Source of the DNA: Rosa chinensis
Taxonomy: Eukaryota > Streptophyta > Magnoliopsida > Rosales > Rosaceae
Reading direction: 5' to 3'
DNA length: 64,000 nt
Assembly (NCBI RefSeq): GCF_002994745.2
Contig: NC_037091.1
Span: 11,656,501 to 11,720,500 of the forward strand
Translations under genes and position numbers: made by a program
Part shown: piece after piece, positions 21,785 to 32,120 of the stretch
How positions within the stretch are numbered: the first letter of the stretch is position 1
How the letters are laid out: every line of letters begins with the position of its first letter
Notes under the pieces: model-generated
What the model saw: the letters and a program-made list of their open reading frames with translations, nothing else
Told to the model about the DNA's origin: nothing
The model's database searches: none

Positions 21785-22289
21785 AGTAGCAGATTCGATG
21801 CCTGATGCGTTTACTAATATCGTAAAAGTGACGAGATCACATATACCAGCAGCAAATGTGCCTGCAAGGTTAGAAGTCCCCAACAAGGGGCACGGTGCCG
21901 TAGATAGAAGCACTGCAACCATACTTAGTGGAGGTGTGGTTGAGGCCGTGGCTCCCCAAAGGAAGAGGGGGAGGCCACTTGGTTCGAATGACACTCACCC
22001 AAGGAAGAAGAGGGGGAGTAAGGCACAAACCGATCCATTAATCATCAATGTAGAGAAACCCTCTCATAAAATTGTCTCTGATTATAGTTATGTCCATGAA
22101 TCAATACTAGAGGACGCTCCGATGTTTGAAATAATTCTAGAGAACAAAGAAATCTCAATGGATTATAAGAGTGCGTATGAGTTGATAGAAAGATCTTCCA
22201 TACACATTGATGATGTATTTGCTTACACTGTTGCTCAAGGAATCATAAAGCACGATGATATCATGCTCTATGGAACCACGTTCTGATAC

Positions 22290-23966
22290 AGAATGTCAAC
22301 AAAGAGCATATTGGCCTAAATGGAAAGAAGCAATCCAGGCATAATTAGATTCTCTGACAAAGAGACAGGTATTTGGTCCAGTTGTGCTAACCCCACCAAG
22401 TGTAAAGCCTGTAGGACATAAATGGTCTTTGGCAAAAAGCGTAATGAGAAGAATGAAGTCCTGAGGTACAAGGCTCGCCTTGTGGCTCAAGGTTTCTCAC
22501 AACGCCCCGGAATTGACTACGAGGAGACATACTCTCCCTTAATGGACGTTATAACATTTTGCTACTTAGTTAGCTTAGTAGTTTCCGAAGGACTGGAAAT
22601 GCAGCTCATGGATGTGGTTACTGCATATCTCTATGGGGATCTAGATTCATAGATATATATAAAACTGTCTGATGGTCTTACATTACCCAAGTCAAGTGAC
22701 TCTAAACCACGGAGTGCGTTTGCAATTAGGTTGAAACACTCACTTTACGGATTAAAACAATCCGGGCAGATGTGATATACTCGTCTAAGTGACTACTTGA
22801 TTGGGAATGGATATAAGAACGATGAATTATGCCCCTGCGTATTCATAAAGAAAACAAGTTCTGGATTTGTAATTGTAGCAGTATATGTCGATGATATGAA
22901 CATAATAGGTACTCTTGATGAAATAAGAGAAACTGCGAGCTACTTGAAATCCGAATTTGAGATGAAGGATCTTGGGAAAACTCGATTATGTCTAGGCCTT
23001 GAACTAGAACATCGAGTTTGTGGAATACTAATCCACCAGTCTGCGTATGTCCAAAAGATGCTCAGGCGATTTAACATGGACAAAGCACATCCTGCTAGCA
23101 CTCTCATGATCAATCGAAGTTTAGATGCAAGGAAAGATCCATTTCGTCCAAAGGAAGATGACGGAGAGGTGTTGGGAGATGAAATTCCCTATCTAAGTGC
23201 AATAGGCGCATTATTGTTCTTAGCCCAATGTACTCGTCCAGACATTGCATTCTCAATTAACTTGTTAGCTAGATTTAGCTCAGCGCCAATGCAGAGTCAC
23301 TAGAATGGTATCAAGAACATTTTCCAATATCTAAAAGGAACCATTGACTTGGGACTGTTCTTTCCCTACAAAGAGACAAGAAGGACCGCAGATGGAACTG
23401 CAATCCCTAAAGGAAATGTTGATGGCGAAAGCGCCACTCACTACACCGAAACTCCAAATGACGTTTTGGTTGGTTTTGCTGATGCTGGGTACCTCTCTGA
23501 CCCATATAAAGGTCGTTCCCAAACTGGTTATGTATTTACCATTGAGAACAAGGCGATATCTTGGAGATCAACCAAGCAAATCCTTGTGGCTACCTCCTCG
23601 AACTACTCAGAGATTATTGCTCTACATGAGGCGGTTCGTGAATGTCAATGGTCAAGAACTATCATTACACATATTCGAGGGACTAGTAGTTTGAGTTCTA
23701 CCACTGAAGAGCCTACTTGTATTTATGAAGACAATGCAGCTTGCATCGAACAGATGAAGCTAGGTTATATTAAGGGTGATAACACAAAACACATATCGCC
23801 AAAGTTGTTCTACAATCAGCAACAACAAGCTCTCCTCAAGATTCAAGTGAATCAAGTAAGGTCTGAGGAAAATGTGGCAGATTTGTTCACCAAATCATTG
23901 CCCAAGGCCATATTTGAGAAACATGTGAAAAACATGGGAATGCGAAGTCTTTCCAAGCTCCCTTGA
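22290..23966 (+). pseudogene. Copia reverse transcriptase and RNase H
   Basis: RT begins around KARLVAQGFSQRPGIDYEET (22470) and continues through MQLMDVVTAYLYGDLDS. It carries the catalytic YVDD at 22884-22895. RNase H follows, with FADAGYLSDP, SWRSTKQ, IYEDNAACIEQMK and the terminal ENVADLFTKSLP at about 23870-23905. In-frame stops occur at 22650, near 22773 and at 23301, so there is no complete polyprotein, although individual domains are well preserved. The last part runs 205 codons open from 23349 to 23966. Confidence 0.88.
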
Positions 23967-24172
23967 TTAGTGCAAGTATCAGGGGGAGGTGTAGACATCA
24001 GGGGGAGTCTAACACACACATGTCATCCTCAAATGTAGAAGGTGCTTTGTGCTCTTTTCCTTCGACCAAGGTGTATTTTTTGTCCCACAGGGTTTTTATT
24101 GTTACTTGGCAAGGTTTTTAGTGAGGCAACAACTCATGCACCATTTCATCTTTGACTTGGCACAAGGGGGAG

Positions 24173-24364
24173 TGTTAAAGGAAAAGCACATTATGTGCCT
24201 TTGTCAAAGCAACTGACGATGAGGGAATCAAGGAATTACAATCACAGCCCAATCAATATTTAGTATCATTAATGTAATCGATATTTCCGTTGTAATTCTA
24301 TCCCTATATAAAGGGACCATGAAATGAAATGAGTAGACCAATTCCATCTCAATTTTACTTTTAC

Positions 24365-24365
<1 letters not shown>
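24173..24365 (+). repeat. Copia 3' LTR
   Basis: 193 bp, preceded by the purine tract aaggggga and followed by tatat. It differs from the 5' LTR at about six positions. Confidence 0.9.
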
Positions 24366-24416
<51 letters not shown>

Positions 24417-24430
24417 ATATATTTACGTGG
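24366..24430. repeat. TA-rich microsatellite, the copia target site
   Basis: Alternating TA interrupted by ttt triplets. The left part of the same microsatellite is at 15517-15537, now separated by the copia insertion. Confidence 0.8.
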
Positions 24431-25047
24431 AATATATACCTTGATGGCGTGGCATTGTGTTATGTGTAATAAATTGTAAATTTGTTTTCGGATTACTGTT
24501 GTGAGCATTTACTCTTTGCGAGAATACAATATATCATGTAATTTTTTATTTTATTGTATTGAACAAGTATTTGAGTTTTGATGTAACATTTTGAGTCGTG
24601 TGGGACTTTTTAAATGTTTTAGGATCTACGGATCTGGTATCACAGTGGTGACTGAGACAAATATATCGGGAACCACACCTTTGGCCAGGTGAGTGGTTAC
24701 GATCAGGTAAAGCTCTAGTCTGTCCGCCATTGTATGCAATGGGGGGTAACACGTGGCTACCTGGGACTCATGAATACACGTTTTTAAAAGAGAGTTTCAA
24801 GTGGTTTTTTTCTTTTATTGTCCATGAGGGACTTGATTTTCATATTATAGTGTTAGTTTAAATAATATGATTTTATCACTTTTGTGATGTATATTATCCT
24901 TATGAGGTAAGGATGTCGAGTTTTGAAAATGAGTCATTTTGTGAGATCGGTTATTTGGAGTTGAATGGCGGTCTCTTGGTTTTAGAGAGAGTTGTTTGAT
25001 TTTCCTATTTATTTTTCTTTTTCATTCTATTGTTGATTTTTAAGTAA

Positions 25048-25442
25048 GGATTAATTTCAGTTTACCCCCTTGAGGTTTGGGGGTGTCATCATGTCACCCC
25101 TTTGACTCTCAATTTTGAATTTTTACTCCCCAAACTTTTCAATTTCAGTCAGTCATGTCCAATTTCTCAGATTCCGTCAAAATTGGACGTTAATTCTAAC
25201 GATCTAACCCACTTTGAAGCCTTTTAAGGACACATATGAGTTTTTTTTTGTCTTGAAATGACCATAAAAGGCTTCAAAGTGGGTTAGATCGTTAGAATTA
25301 ACGTCCAATTTGGACGGAATCTGAGAAATTGGACATGACTGACTGAAATTGGAAAGCTTGGGGGGTAAAAATTCAAAATTGAGAGTCGAGGGGGTGACAT
25401 GATGACACCCCCAAACCTCAGGGGGTAAACTGAAATTAATCC
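25048..25442. mobile_element. Foldback MULE-type MITE, 395 bp
   Basis: The termini are ggattaatttcagtttaccc and its inverse. Each arm runs about 190 bp to a short loop near 25230-25255, so almost the whole element is a near-perfect inverted repeat. The flanks tttaagtaa (25039-25047 and 25443-25451) are a perfect 9-bp TSD, as expected for Mutator-like elements. No coding capacity. It sits within the solo LTR. Confidence 0.88.
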
Positions 25443-25451
25443 TTTAAGTAA

Positions 25452-25700
25452 TCTCCTGAACTAAACCATATGTAGGGAGTACTATGATTTCTTTTGATTG
25501 TTTGATTTTAATGTGATCTCCTAAACTAAACCATATGCAGGGATTACTATGATTTCTTTTGTTTGATTTTAATGTGATCTCTTGAACTAAACTATATGTA
25601 GGGATTACTATGATTTCTATTTGGATTGTGTGCTTTTCGGTGATTTCCTGAACTAATTATCTATGTAGGGATTACCGGTTTTCATTTAGAATAATTTGGC
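25452..25700. repeat. Tandem repeat, four units of about 61-66 bp
   Basis: Units starting tctcctgaactaaacc recur at 25452, 25517, 25578 and 25644, each followed by tagggattac and tgattt words. The last unit is the most diverged. The repeat is part of the solo LTR. Confidence 0.75.
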
Positions 25701-26213
25701 TGTCACGGAGGTGACTGTTGTTTTCTTTAAAAAGAAAAGGATTTTGATGTTGGAATTAATCTTTGTATTTATTTGTTATCCTTGAGTCGGAAAGGTGTTT
25801 TGTGATTATTTAGGTTTACTCACACGAGCTTGCAAAAGGTTACCGGGTTTGTTGTTTCAACCCAGTGCACTATTCCATGGCGTAGGGGTTATTGTGTAGG
25901 TCAGAGTAACAGTCGTCGAAGCTGAGGTGTTGTTGTTGTCCTAGCTTGGACGTAGAAGTGTACTTTTGGTTGAGTCTTCAGTTGAGTAGTGAGTGTAGTG
26001 GGTCTGTTTACTTATTGAATTGTTGTTCAGTTTGATTTGTAAACTCTTTGTAATGTAATATGTGACTCTAAAGAACGAGTCTGTATTGACATTGTGAGCT
26101 TGGTTTGTTTTGTTGCTTAGTTTAAATGAAAATTTTTCTAACTGTTTGCTTGTGCTTGTTAAGTCATCGCGTTTCGGATTCGAATTTCTTTATTCGAAAT
26201 TCGGGGGGTGACA

Positions 26214-26330
26214 AGTAATGACAGTGGTGTCTTGGACTATGTCTTGGTCATCTTTCAGAGTAACTGAGTCTTGATCTTTATGTGTGAAGCGACTAATCAA
26301 ACTTAATTCAAGCCAAAACTTTCGATTCAT
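26214..26330. repeat. Duplicated intergenic segment, copy 1 (right part)
   Basis: Resumes copy 1 after the solo LTR with agtaatgacagtggtgtctt and matches 26785-26905. Three imperfect gaaaaattcaatt units follow at 26331-26395. Confidence 0.7.
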
Positions 26331-26485
26331 AGAAAAATTCAATTTGGTTAGAAATCGAAAAATTCAATTAAGTCAGAAATAGAAAAATTCAATTTTGAGG
26401 TCCTAAACAACCTTGGATGTCCGAAAAAGCCCATTCATCATGTCAAAGTGTTCAGCATTGCTTGTGGCGTCATTTTCTTATTGGA

Positions 26486-27030
26486 AAGGTATAATAATAG
26501 CAATCAAATACTGAACACCAAATCTAAATAGTACCAGCATTGCATTTTTCACGCTCAATTTGTTCTTCAATTCTTTCAGCCATCCGTTCTATATTATCAA
26601 AGAATGCTATTCCAATCCCTTCAAAAAAAAAAAAAAAAAAAGAATGCTATTCCAATTATGACATAGAAGTGTACTTTAGTATTAGAAAGGACCACCTTCT
26701 AGAGGACGACCATTTCATCCATTAAAAACAGAAGAGGATACTTTCACTCCCCCATCAAAAGTCTTCGTCTTCTTGTCTGTATTAAAGTGGTGTCTTGGAC
26801 TATGTCTTGGTCATCTTTTGGAGTAACTGAGTCTTGATCTTTATGTGTGAAGAGCTGGCGACTAATCAAACTTAATACAAGCCAAAACTTTCGATTCTAC
26901 TTCAGCCATTTTCACAGTGCATGAAAAGTCTGTCCTAGTAGAAGCACTGAAAAGAACCGATGATCCAATTTAGGTCATGTATAATACCTAGATACAGCGG
27001 ACCGGGGTAAGTTTGCTTGCTGCTAAACAT
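26486..27030. repeat. Duplicated intergenic segment, copy 2
   Basis: Parallel to copy 1 (13747-14038 plus 26214-26330). Its right part also resembles 51513-51850, including the cctagatacag(c/t)(g/a)gaccgg word. It precedes the EF-hand/ZZ gene by about 1.3 kb. No open frame is conserved between copies, so it is treated as non-coding. Confidence 0.7.
26617..26640 (+). mobile_element. Minimal poly(A) retroposition scar with a 16-bp TSD
   Basis: The 24 inserted bases are cccttc plus 18 A. They are flanked by agaatgctattccaat at 26601-26616 and 26641-26656. Copy 1 at 13860-13885 has this word once with no insert, so it is the pre-insertion state. This is what an almost completely 5'-truncated L1-mediated insertion leaves. 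Confidence 0.8.
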
Positions 27031-27511
27031 GATCTAACATCTGTATTGCCTCCAACACAATTATCGTTGTAGCAATATTTTAACTTTGTAGCAAGGCAAA
27101 CCGTGGCAATAGTGACTTGGAGATTTGGCAAACTAATCAAATTGAATGTACGTTCATGTTTAGAGACGATATATAATTACGATGATTTGAGATGAGCATG
27201 CAAGAGAAAGAACTATAAATGAATCTAAGAAGGGATTGCCGTGAATAGTAGATAATCTTAAGTTGATAATTAATAATTAATCCATTGGCGATCAAAATCC
27301 TAAATGAAATTTATGCAAGAATTAATTAAATCTGAATATGTAAAAATTTCTGGAGTTTGTTTTATTAGGGTTTCATAGCTAGTTTTTTTGTTGTTTTTTG
27401 CTCACAACAGATCACCAATCACTTTATTATGAGGACTTTGAAATACAATTTATAAGGATTTTCTTCATTCCAACCGCTGTCAATTGAAGCTATACATAAT
27501 ATAATGTAAGT

Positions 27512-27650
27512 TAGCCCACAAGCATGTATTTAAGAAATCGCCGCACATAGTCCGTGTCACCAAATTTATCAATCATTTCCCTGGACCTCATCATCTTGTC
27601 GTCGGTAATTAAACTTGGGGCGACATGATCGCTGATTCTCCCTCAACAAT
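27512..27650 (-). pseudogene. Unidentified short coding-like fragment
   Basis: The minus strand reads, after a stop, GRISDHVAPSLITDDKMMRS then REMIDKFGDTDYVRRFLKYM and LVG followed by a stop. The composition looks protein-like, but I do not recognise the family, see no convincing acceptor upstream and find no continuation. It could be a final exon or a gene relic. Confidence 0.25.
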
Positions 27651-27720
27651 TCTCCGGGTGACAACTTGACGTAATTGACTAATTAAGCTACCTAACACGC
27701 TAAAGAAGACTCGGCCAAAG

Positions 27721-27995
27721 AGAGTTGGTTCAATTGGCAAGGGTGGACTTAAGGTGTAAACCCACACAAGTTCGATCCCCACTACCAACAATCTCTCATT
27801 TGGTGGGCAATTTAGAAAATGTATTGCATAATTCCATACCAATGGGCTGGGCTGGGACACTGGATAGTTTCGTAAGTCCTGTTAGGTTGAGGTCGTAGGT
27901 TTGCCTTGTTCTGGTAGTGTAGGGAAGCCTTCCTCTTACCTAAACTTTTCTTATGCAAAAAATATAAAAAATAAAAAAATAAAAAAAATAAAAAA
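27721..27995 (+). mobile_element. tRNA-derived SINE
   Basis: Starts with an A-box-like gttggttcaattggcaaggg and carries a B-box-like gttcgatcccc at about 27770-27780, the internal RNA polymerase III promoter of tRNA-derived SINEs. It ends in an A-rich tail (27956-27995). A clear TSD was not found. It lies about 320 bp upstream of the EF-hand/ZZ start codon. Confidence 0.6.
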
Positions 27996-28142
27996 CTCCT
28001 TATTACTACGAGTAGACTGCAGATTAGTGGATTGTTCTTTTTTCTTTTTTTCTTTGTCAAGTGGATAGTTTATTGACTGGTGTTCATGCCTGCATATATA
28101 GTCAATGTACTGAACCCCACAAAGTACGTTAGTAACCTAGTA

Positions 28143-28150
28143 TATATAAA
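28143..28150 (+). promoter_or_regulatory. TATA box of the EF-hand/ZZ gene
   Basis: tatataaa lies 169 bp before the start codon and is followed by a CA/CT-rich leader (ttcacacacacatcataaat) that would be the 5'UTR. No other TATA box as good lies between the SINE tail and the ATG. Confidence 0.5.
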
Positions 28151-28318
28151 GCTCAAGAGTCACCACTGGCTTGCGATCATAAGGCTAGCTAGGGCTAAAT
28201 TGATTGGGCTGATCCAGGCTAGCTAGCTACCTTCATTTCTTGAATACCTAGCCAGCTCTCTATTATTCTTCCTGAAAATAATTAGCAGTTCTTTTAGCTT
28301 CACACACACATCATAAAT

Positions 28319-30162
28319 ATGGAAGAAATACGTGAAGTTGCTTTAGCATACTATGACAATTGCACACCAGAACTTCGGGGTAAGACATGGGAGTTCTTTC
28401 AATCCATGGATACGAACGGCGATCACCGAATCAGTGCCAGGGAGTTCAATGAATTCCTCCGTCAGACCGGTTACAACACGATCATTACTGACCCAGAATT
28501 ATTTGCAAGGCTTGACCGCAACGGTGACTCCGGGCTGGATTTCGATGAAGTACTCACTTTCTACTATATCATTAAAACTGAGTACGTCCGGTGCCGAGGC
28601 TGCAACAAGTACCTTTCCGGGCTCTATTTTACTTGCTTCGAATGCTTTGAGGCAGCCAATCCCTCCACTTTTGATCTATGTGATGCTTGTCATCGCAGTA
28701 GCAATTTTACTCACCACCACAGTGACCACACACTCTTCTTGGAGAACCACATATTGCTATACTACAAAAGAGGACCAGATGACAGCATGGTAAGTTATTG
28801 CATAAGAAACTATTCAATTTATTTTAAGAAATCACCACTCCTTTCTTGAACAATTAATAGTATGGAACTATGGATTAGCATATAGAATTTTCTCCAAAAT
28901 ACCAATAGCATTGTTTTTGGAAGAAAAAAAAATGCCAAGATCTCCACCTACTTCCATTTTTTTTTTCAATTCGATCGCAATTGTACTCTATGTTAGTTGT
29001 TTCCAAGACAAAAATTTACCGTCTCATAAAATTGAGAATTCTGGTCTTCTGGGTCCGAATTGGTTGTATATTTAGTATTTTACTCGATCTAGTTAGACCT
29101 TTCATCTTGCCTAATATGCTGATTTAATTTAAGTTGCTCTATTGTTGATATAGGCAATGGAATATCTATATGCACAAGCTTTAGAGTACTATGATAAAGC
29201 AACTCCAGAGCTTAAGAGATCAGTGATGTCTTTCTTTCAATCCATGGTTACACACGGTGCAAACCAAGTCAGCCTCTCTGTGTTCAACGATTTCCTCAAG
29301 CAAAATTACTACGACTGGATTTTTAATGATCCACTCTTGTTCCAGAAACTCGACCGCAACCGTGATGGCGGCCTCGATTTCTGGGAATTGCTCACCTTCT
29401 ACTACATCATCCACACAAGGTACTTCAATTGCCGAGAATGTCAGGTATACCTTGGCGGGCTGTATTTTACCTGCGTTGCTTGCTTTGAGGGAGGAGCTCA
29501 TTATCGTCGTCATCATCATTCTGATCTCGGCACCTATAATCTATGTGCTGCCTGCTATCGCAGTAGGAATTTCGTCTCTCAACACCCGCACCACACCTTC
29601 TTCTTGGATAACCACATATTGCTGCGCTCCAAAAGGGGTCTTCCTCCTTATGCTACACCAAGTCTGGTAAATTACACTGTAATTAAATCTCATCTTGTAT
29701 TATAGAAAAATTGAAGAAGGTTTAGGGTGATCAAATATGATGATTTACTAATGTACGTATTATATTGTCTGGTTGGCAGAAAGATTCATTTTATTAATTT
29801 AGTTGATTTTAGTTTGTGTATCATGGATGTAGGTAAGCGCTCCAAAACCTCTGGTGGTTTATAATAATTATTATTTTATTAATAATAATTACCACCTTCC
29901 AGCTGTGCAGCCTGTACCTCCAAAGGTGAGTACATTCAGTGTTGGAGGATTATAATTCATAGCTAACATAAAAAAAAAAAATAATAATAATAATAATAAT
30001 AATAAAGTCGAAGCACATAATTTAGACACTACGTAAAGTTTTAAAACCTCGAATTTTCTGTTTTCTTTGTTATATTTTCAGCAGAGTTGGCTATCGTCAC
30101 TCAAACTATTAGAGGTGGCCCTGGCTGGTGCAAACTTGGCTGCTAATTGTTCGATTATGTAA
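28319..30162 (+). CDS. EF-hand/ZZ-zinc-finger protein, two fused modules, four exons
   Basis: Predicted exons are 28319-28789, 29154-29666, 29833-29925 and 30082-30162, all phase 0 with GT/AG borders, giving 385 residues. Module 1 has two canonical EF-hand loops (DTNGDHRISAREF and DRNGDSGLDFDEV), then a ZZ-type zinc finger with CRGC, CFEC and CDAC pairs and a His-rich end. Module 2 repeats this. Its first loop (VTHGANQVSLSV) has lost the calcium ligands, while its second (DRNRDGGLDFWE) is intact and its finger has CREC, CVAC and CAAC. The tail is KLLEVALAGANLAANCSIM. It probably binds calcium and partner proteins; the cellular role is unknown to me. Exon 2 has its own ATG at 29157, so two separate genes are possible, but the in-frame join DDSM-AMEY favours one. 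The TATA box is at 28143. Confidence 0.75.
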
Positions 30163-30660
30163 TGATATTACAAAAAGATCGGAGTTTGATGGAGTAATAA
30201 TCAAGCATCTTACTTAGCTGGGAGTTTGCGTGCGACAAATCTATCCGAAGGGAAACGGCCAGATCGATTGTGTAATACTCGACAATAACATCATGTTTCT
30301 ATGTTTTTAAAGTTTGGAGTCAGATGTCCGAGTGCTGCTTTTCATTCTTGCAATGTTTGAGTTAGAGAAATACTTTCGATTTTTCTTTTGGTTTTAAGGT
30401 TAGTGATGTCTGTTTCTTAGCCACGCGCTATTTCTTATCATTTGAACATGAGAACATCAATGAATTTCTTAAACTAGGTGTATGAAAACAAGTGTGATGT
30501 ACTTTTTTGGTTTTCTTTATCTTGGAGAATTGGTTTGACCTCGTGTTCTCTGGCGTAATATATGAAGTATTGGAACTTAGGACTTCATCCACAATTTAGA
30601 GATAATATGATATTAAACTACAAAATATAAAGGGTTGTTTAGAGTACTTGGATGTTTATC

Positions 30661-30922
30661 ATACACTCATTTACATCTAATTGAACCAAAATTACAATTT
30701 AGTTGAACTAAATTTATAACATTAAGAACAAAGTTACCACATTTGTTTTACACATTTACATATAATTGAACCAAGTTACTACATCGACAACAATTTGTTC
30801 ATAAACTTGTAAAAATATTGTAGGTGGAGTAATTACATGTAATAAAACTAAAAGTACCCAAAAAATAACTCTATATGCCACAATGACAACAAAATTGTTG
30901 TCAGATCTGTAAATGAGTGTAT
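30661..30922. mobile_element. Candidate MITE with a 15-bp terminal inverted repeat
   Basis: atacactcatttaca at 30661-30675 is exactly inverted at 30908-30922, enclosing AT-rich non-coding DNA. If the true end is CACTC, the flanks are TA on both sides, which would suit a Tc1/mariner-type MITE. The family is not settled. A perfect palindrome (gacaacaaaattgttgtc) lies next to the right end. Confidence 0.5.
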
Positions 30923-31059
30923 CACATACATACAGGTACAGTAGAATTTCCCCAAAATATAATACATAATTTCAATGTGCTCTTGGATATTTTCTACTTA
31001 AAATTTGTCATAATGCATGGCCGTTGTTTTTAGTGACCAATTTGTGATATTCAGATGAC

Positions 31060-31285
31060 TTCTTGTAGTGAACAAATTAGCGGTCACTACTACCTGTATC
31101 ATCAATTACCATATTACATGGTCAATATGAATGTTCCGGTTTCCAAAAATTATACTGTGATTAGGACCCAATAGTGTCATAGTGAGCATTAATTTTTGGT
31201 CTCTAAAACTGTTTAGATACGAAATCAGCTAATTTTCAGTGACCGCTTCATTGGTCATTAATTCCCCGTCTTTTTTGTGTAGTGC
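31060..31285. mobile_element. CACTA-like remnant
   Basis: Inverted CACTA-type ends are visible (cttgtagtg at about 31070 and ttttttgtgtagtg at 31285), with recurrent (c/g)ggtcact and agtgacc words nearby, as in subterminal repeats. I cannot pair the ends into one element with a matching 3-bp TSD. Confidence 0.35.
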
Positions 31286-31989
31286 ACCAAACCAGTCATG
31301 CTCCCTGCAACAATCCCATTACCTCCGGCTCCCGCTGTTCAAAGCATTGTCGATCAAGACTTGGATCAAAATCCATTATGCAAAATTCCAGCACACAGAA
31401 TAATGGCCCACACCAATATGATATAAGGTTAAATTACTTGGACATCAAAGGCCATGCCAATTAGTATCTTTTTCACATTGAAGTGAAGGACAGACCGAGT
31501 CCACTATCGTACCACGTAACAAACTTTTCCCCAGCAGATTCTCCTCCAAATCAAAGTTGTAGTCGATCAATAAATAGCTTTTGTTATATTATTAATTAAG
31601 AATTATCTTTGAGAAGTTTATATATATTCTACGAATTAATCAGGACTACTACTAGAGCGCCAGGAGATGATCAGTTGGCTTTTGGGGACCTTGACAGACT
31701 TGATGCAAGTAGCCGTGGAAGAGCTTATTTAACTTGTATTTAGGTTGTCTTGTCTCTCTGTCTTGGACTGCGTCTTGAAGCTTTCATTTCAAGTACTCTA
31801 ATATAAACAGGAAAGTTGGAATTTGGATAGTCATGCATGATTTCTGAAGCTTAATTCAACTATATTATACTTATTTAGAACGTCAAATAAAATGTACGTT
31901 CCTATGTACGGTCATGGACAAACAATGTAACTAGATTGAATATCATGTCCATGTGCATTTCTTACTGTATTGGTTAGACATTCTAATAT

Positions 31990-32120
31990 TGAGAACTCGA
32001 GCAAAGCGGCTACTACTGGATCATTAACGACCCAGAGTCTTACAGATCGACTCAACGGCAATAGCGATGGTGGATTGGATTTTGGGGAAGTTAATTCTCA
32101 CTTTCTACTAAATCATTATA
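31990..32120 (+). pseudogene. EF-hand gene relic
   Basis: One frame reads ELEQSGYYWIINDPESYR, matching the GYNTIITDPELFAR segment of the intact neighbour. After a one-base frameshift the reading continues LTDRLNGNSDGGLDFGEV, matching its second EF-hand loop (DRNGDSGLDFDEV). Upstream and downstream modules, including the zinc finger, are gone. This is a dead paralogue about 1.8 kb downstream of the intact gene. Confidence 0.75.

Larger units (their letters stand above)
15538..24365 (+). mobile_element. Ty1/copia retrotransposon with 193-bp LTRs
   Basis: The 5' LTR is 15538-15730 and the 3' LTR 24173-24365, both 193 bp with TG...CA ends. I count about six differences between them, roughly 97% identity. 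The 5-bp TSD is tatat on both sides (15533-15537 and 24366-24370), inside a TA microsatellite of the solo LTR. A primer-site candidate (cgttatcagcacgatcag) follows the 5' LTR, and a purine tract (aaggggga) precedes the 3' LTR. Gag, integrase, RT and RNase H are recognisable but broken. The 5' leader contains an inverted deleted copy of the same family (15817-17908). Confidence 0.92.
14039..26213 (+). mobile_element. Solo LTR of a chromovirus-like gypsy element, with nested insertions
   Basis: It starts tgtaatgacctgg and ends ttcggggggtgaca, with TG...CA ends of the type seen in plant Tekay-like chromoviruses. The flanks attaa (14034-14038) and agtaa (26214-26218) are a TSD with one mismatch. 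The duplicated segment continues on both sides. After removing the copia element (15538-24365) and the MITE (25048-25442), about 2.9 kb of LTR remains. There is no internal coding region or second LTR, so it is solo. It includes a tandem repeat at 25452-25700. Confidence 0.75.
30163..31959. other. Intergenic DNA downstream of the EF-hand/ZZ gene
   Basis: AT-rich and non-coding, apart from the MITE candidate (30661-30922) and the CACTA-like remnant (about 31060-31285). At 31286-31420 a short proline-rich reading (KPVMLPATIPLPPAPAVQ) might be a relic of the linker exon of an EF-hand paralogue, but this is weak. A low-copy repeat lies at 31690-31800. Confidence 0.4.

Noticed and set aside
25452..25700. 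Possible CRISPR-like array from regularly spaced repeats
   Set aside because: The units are adjacent imperfect tandem repeats inside a plant LTR, with no distinct spacers.
27760..27785. Possible tRNA gene because of gttcgatcccc
   Set aside because: Only A- and B-box-like words are present. There is no acceptor stem or cloverleaf, and an A-rich tail follows, so a SINE fits better.
28353..28793. Second frame overlapping exon 1 of the EF-hand/ZZ gene, and a similar one at 29257-29670
   Set aside because: They are out-of-frame shadows of the conserved EF-hand/ZZ exons, without start context or homology.
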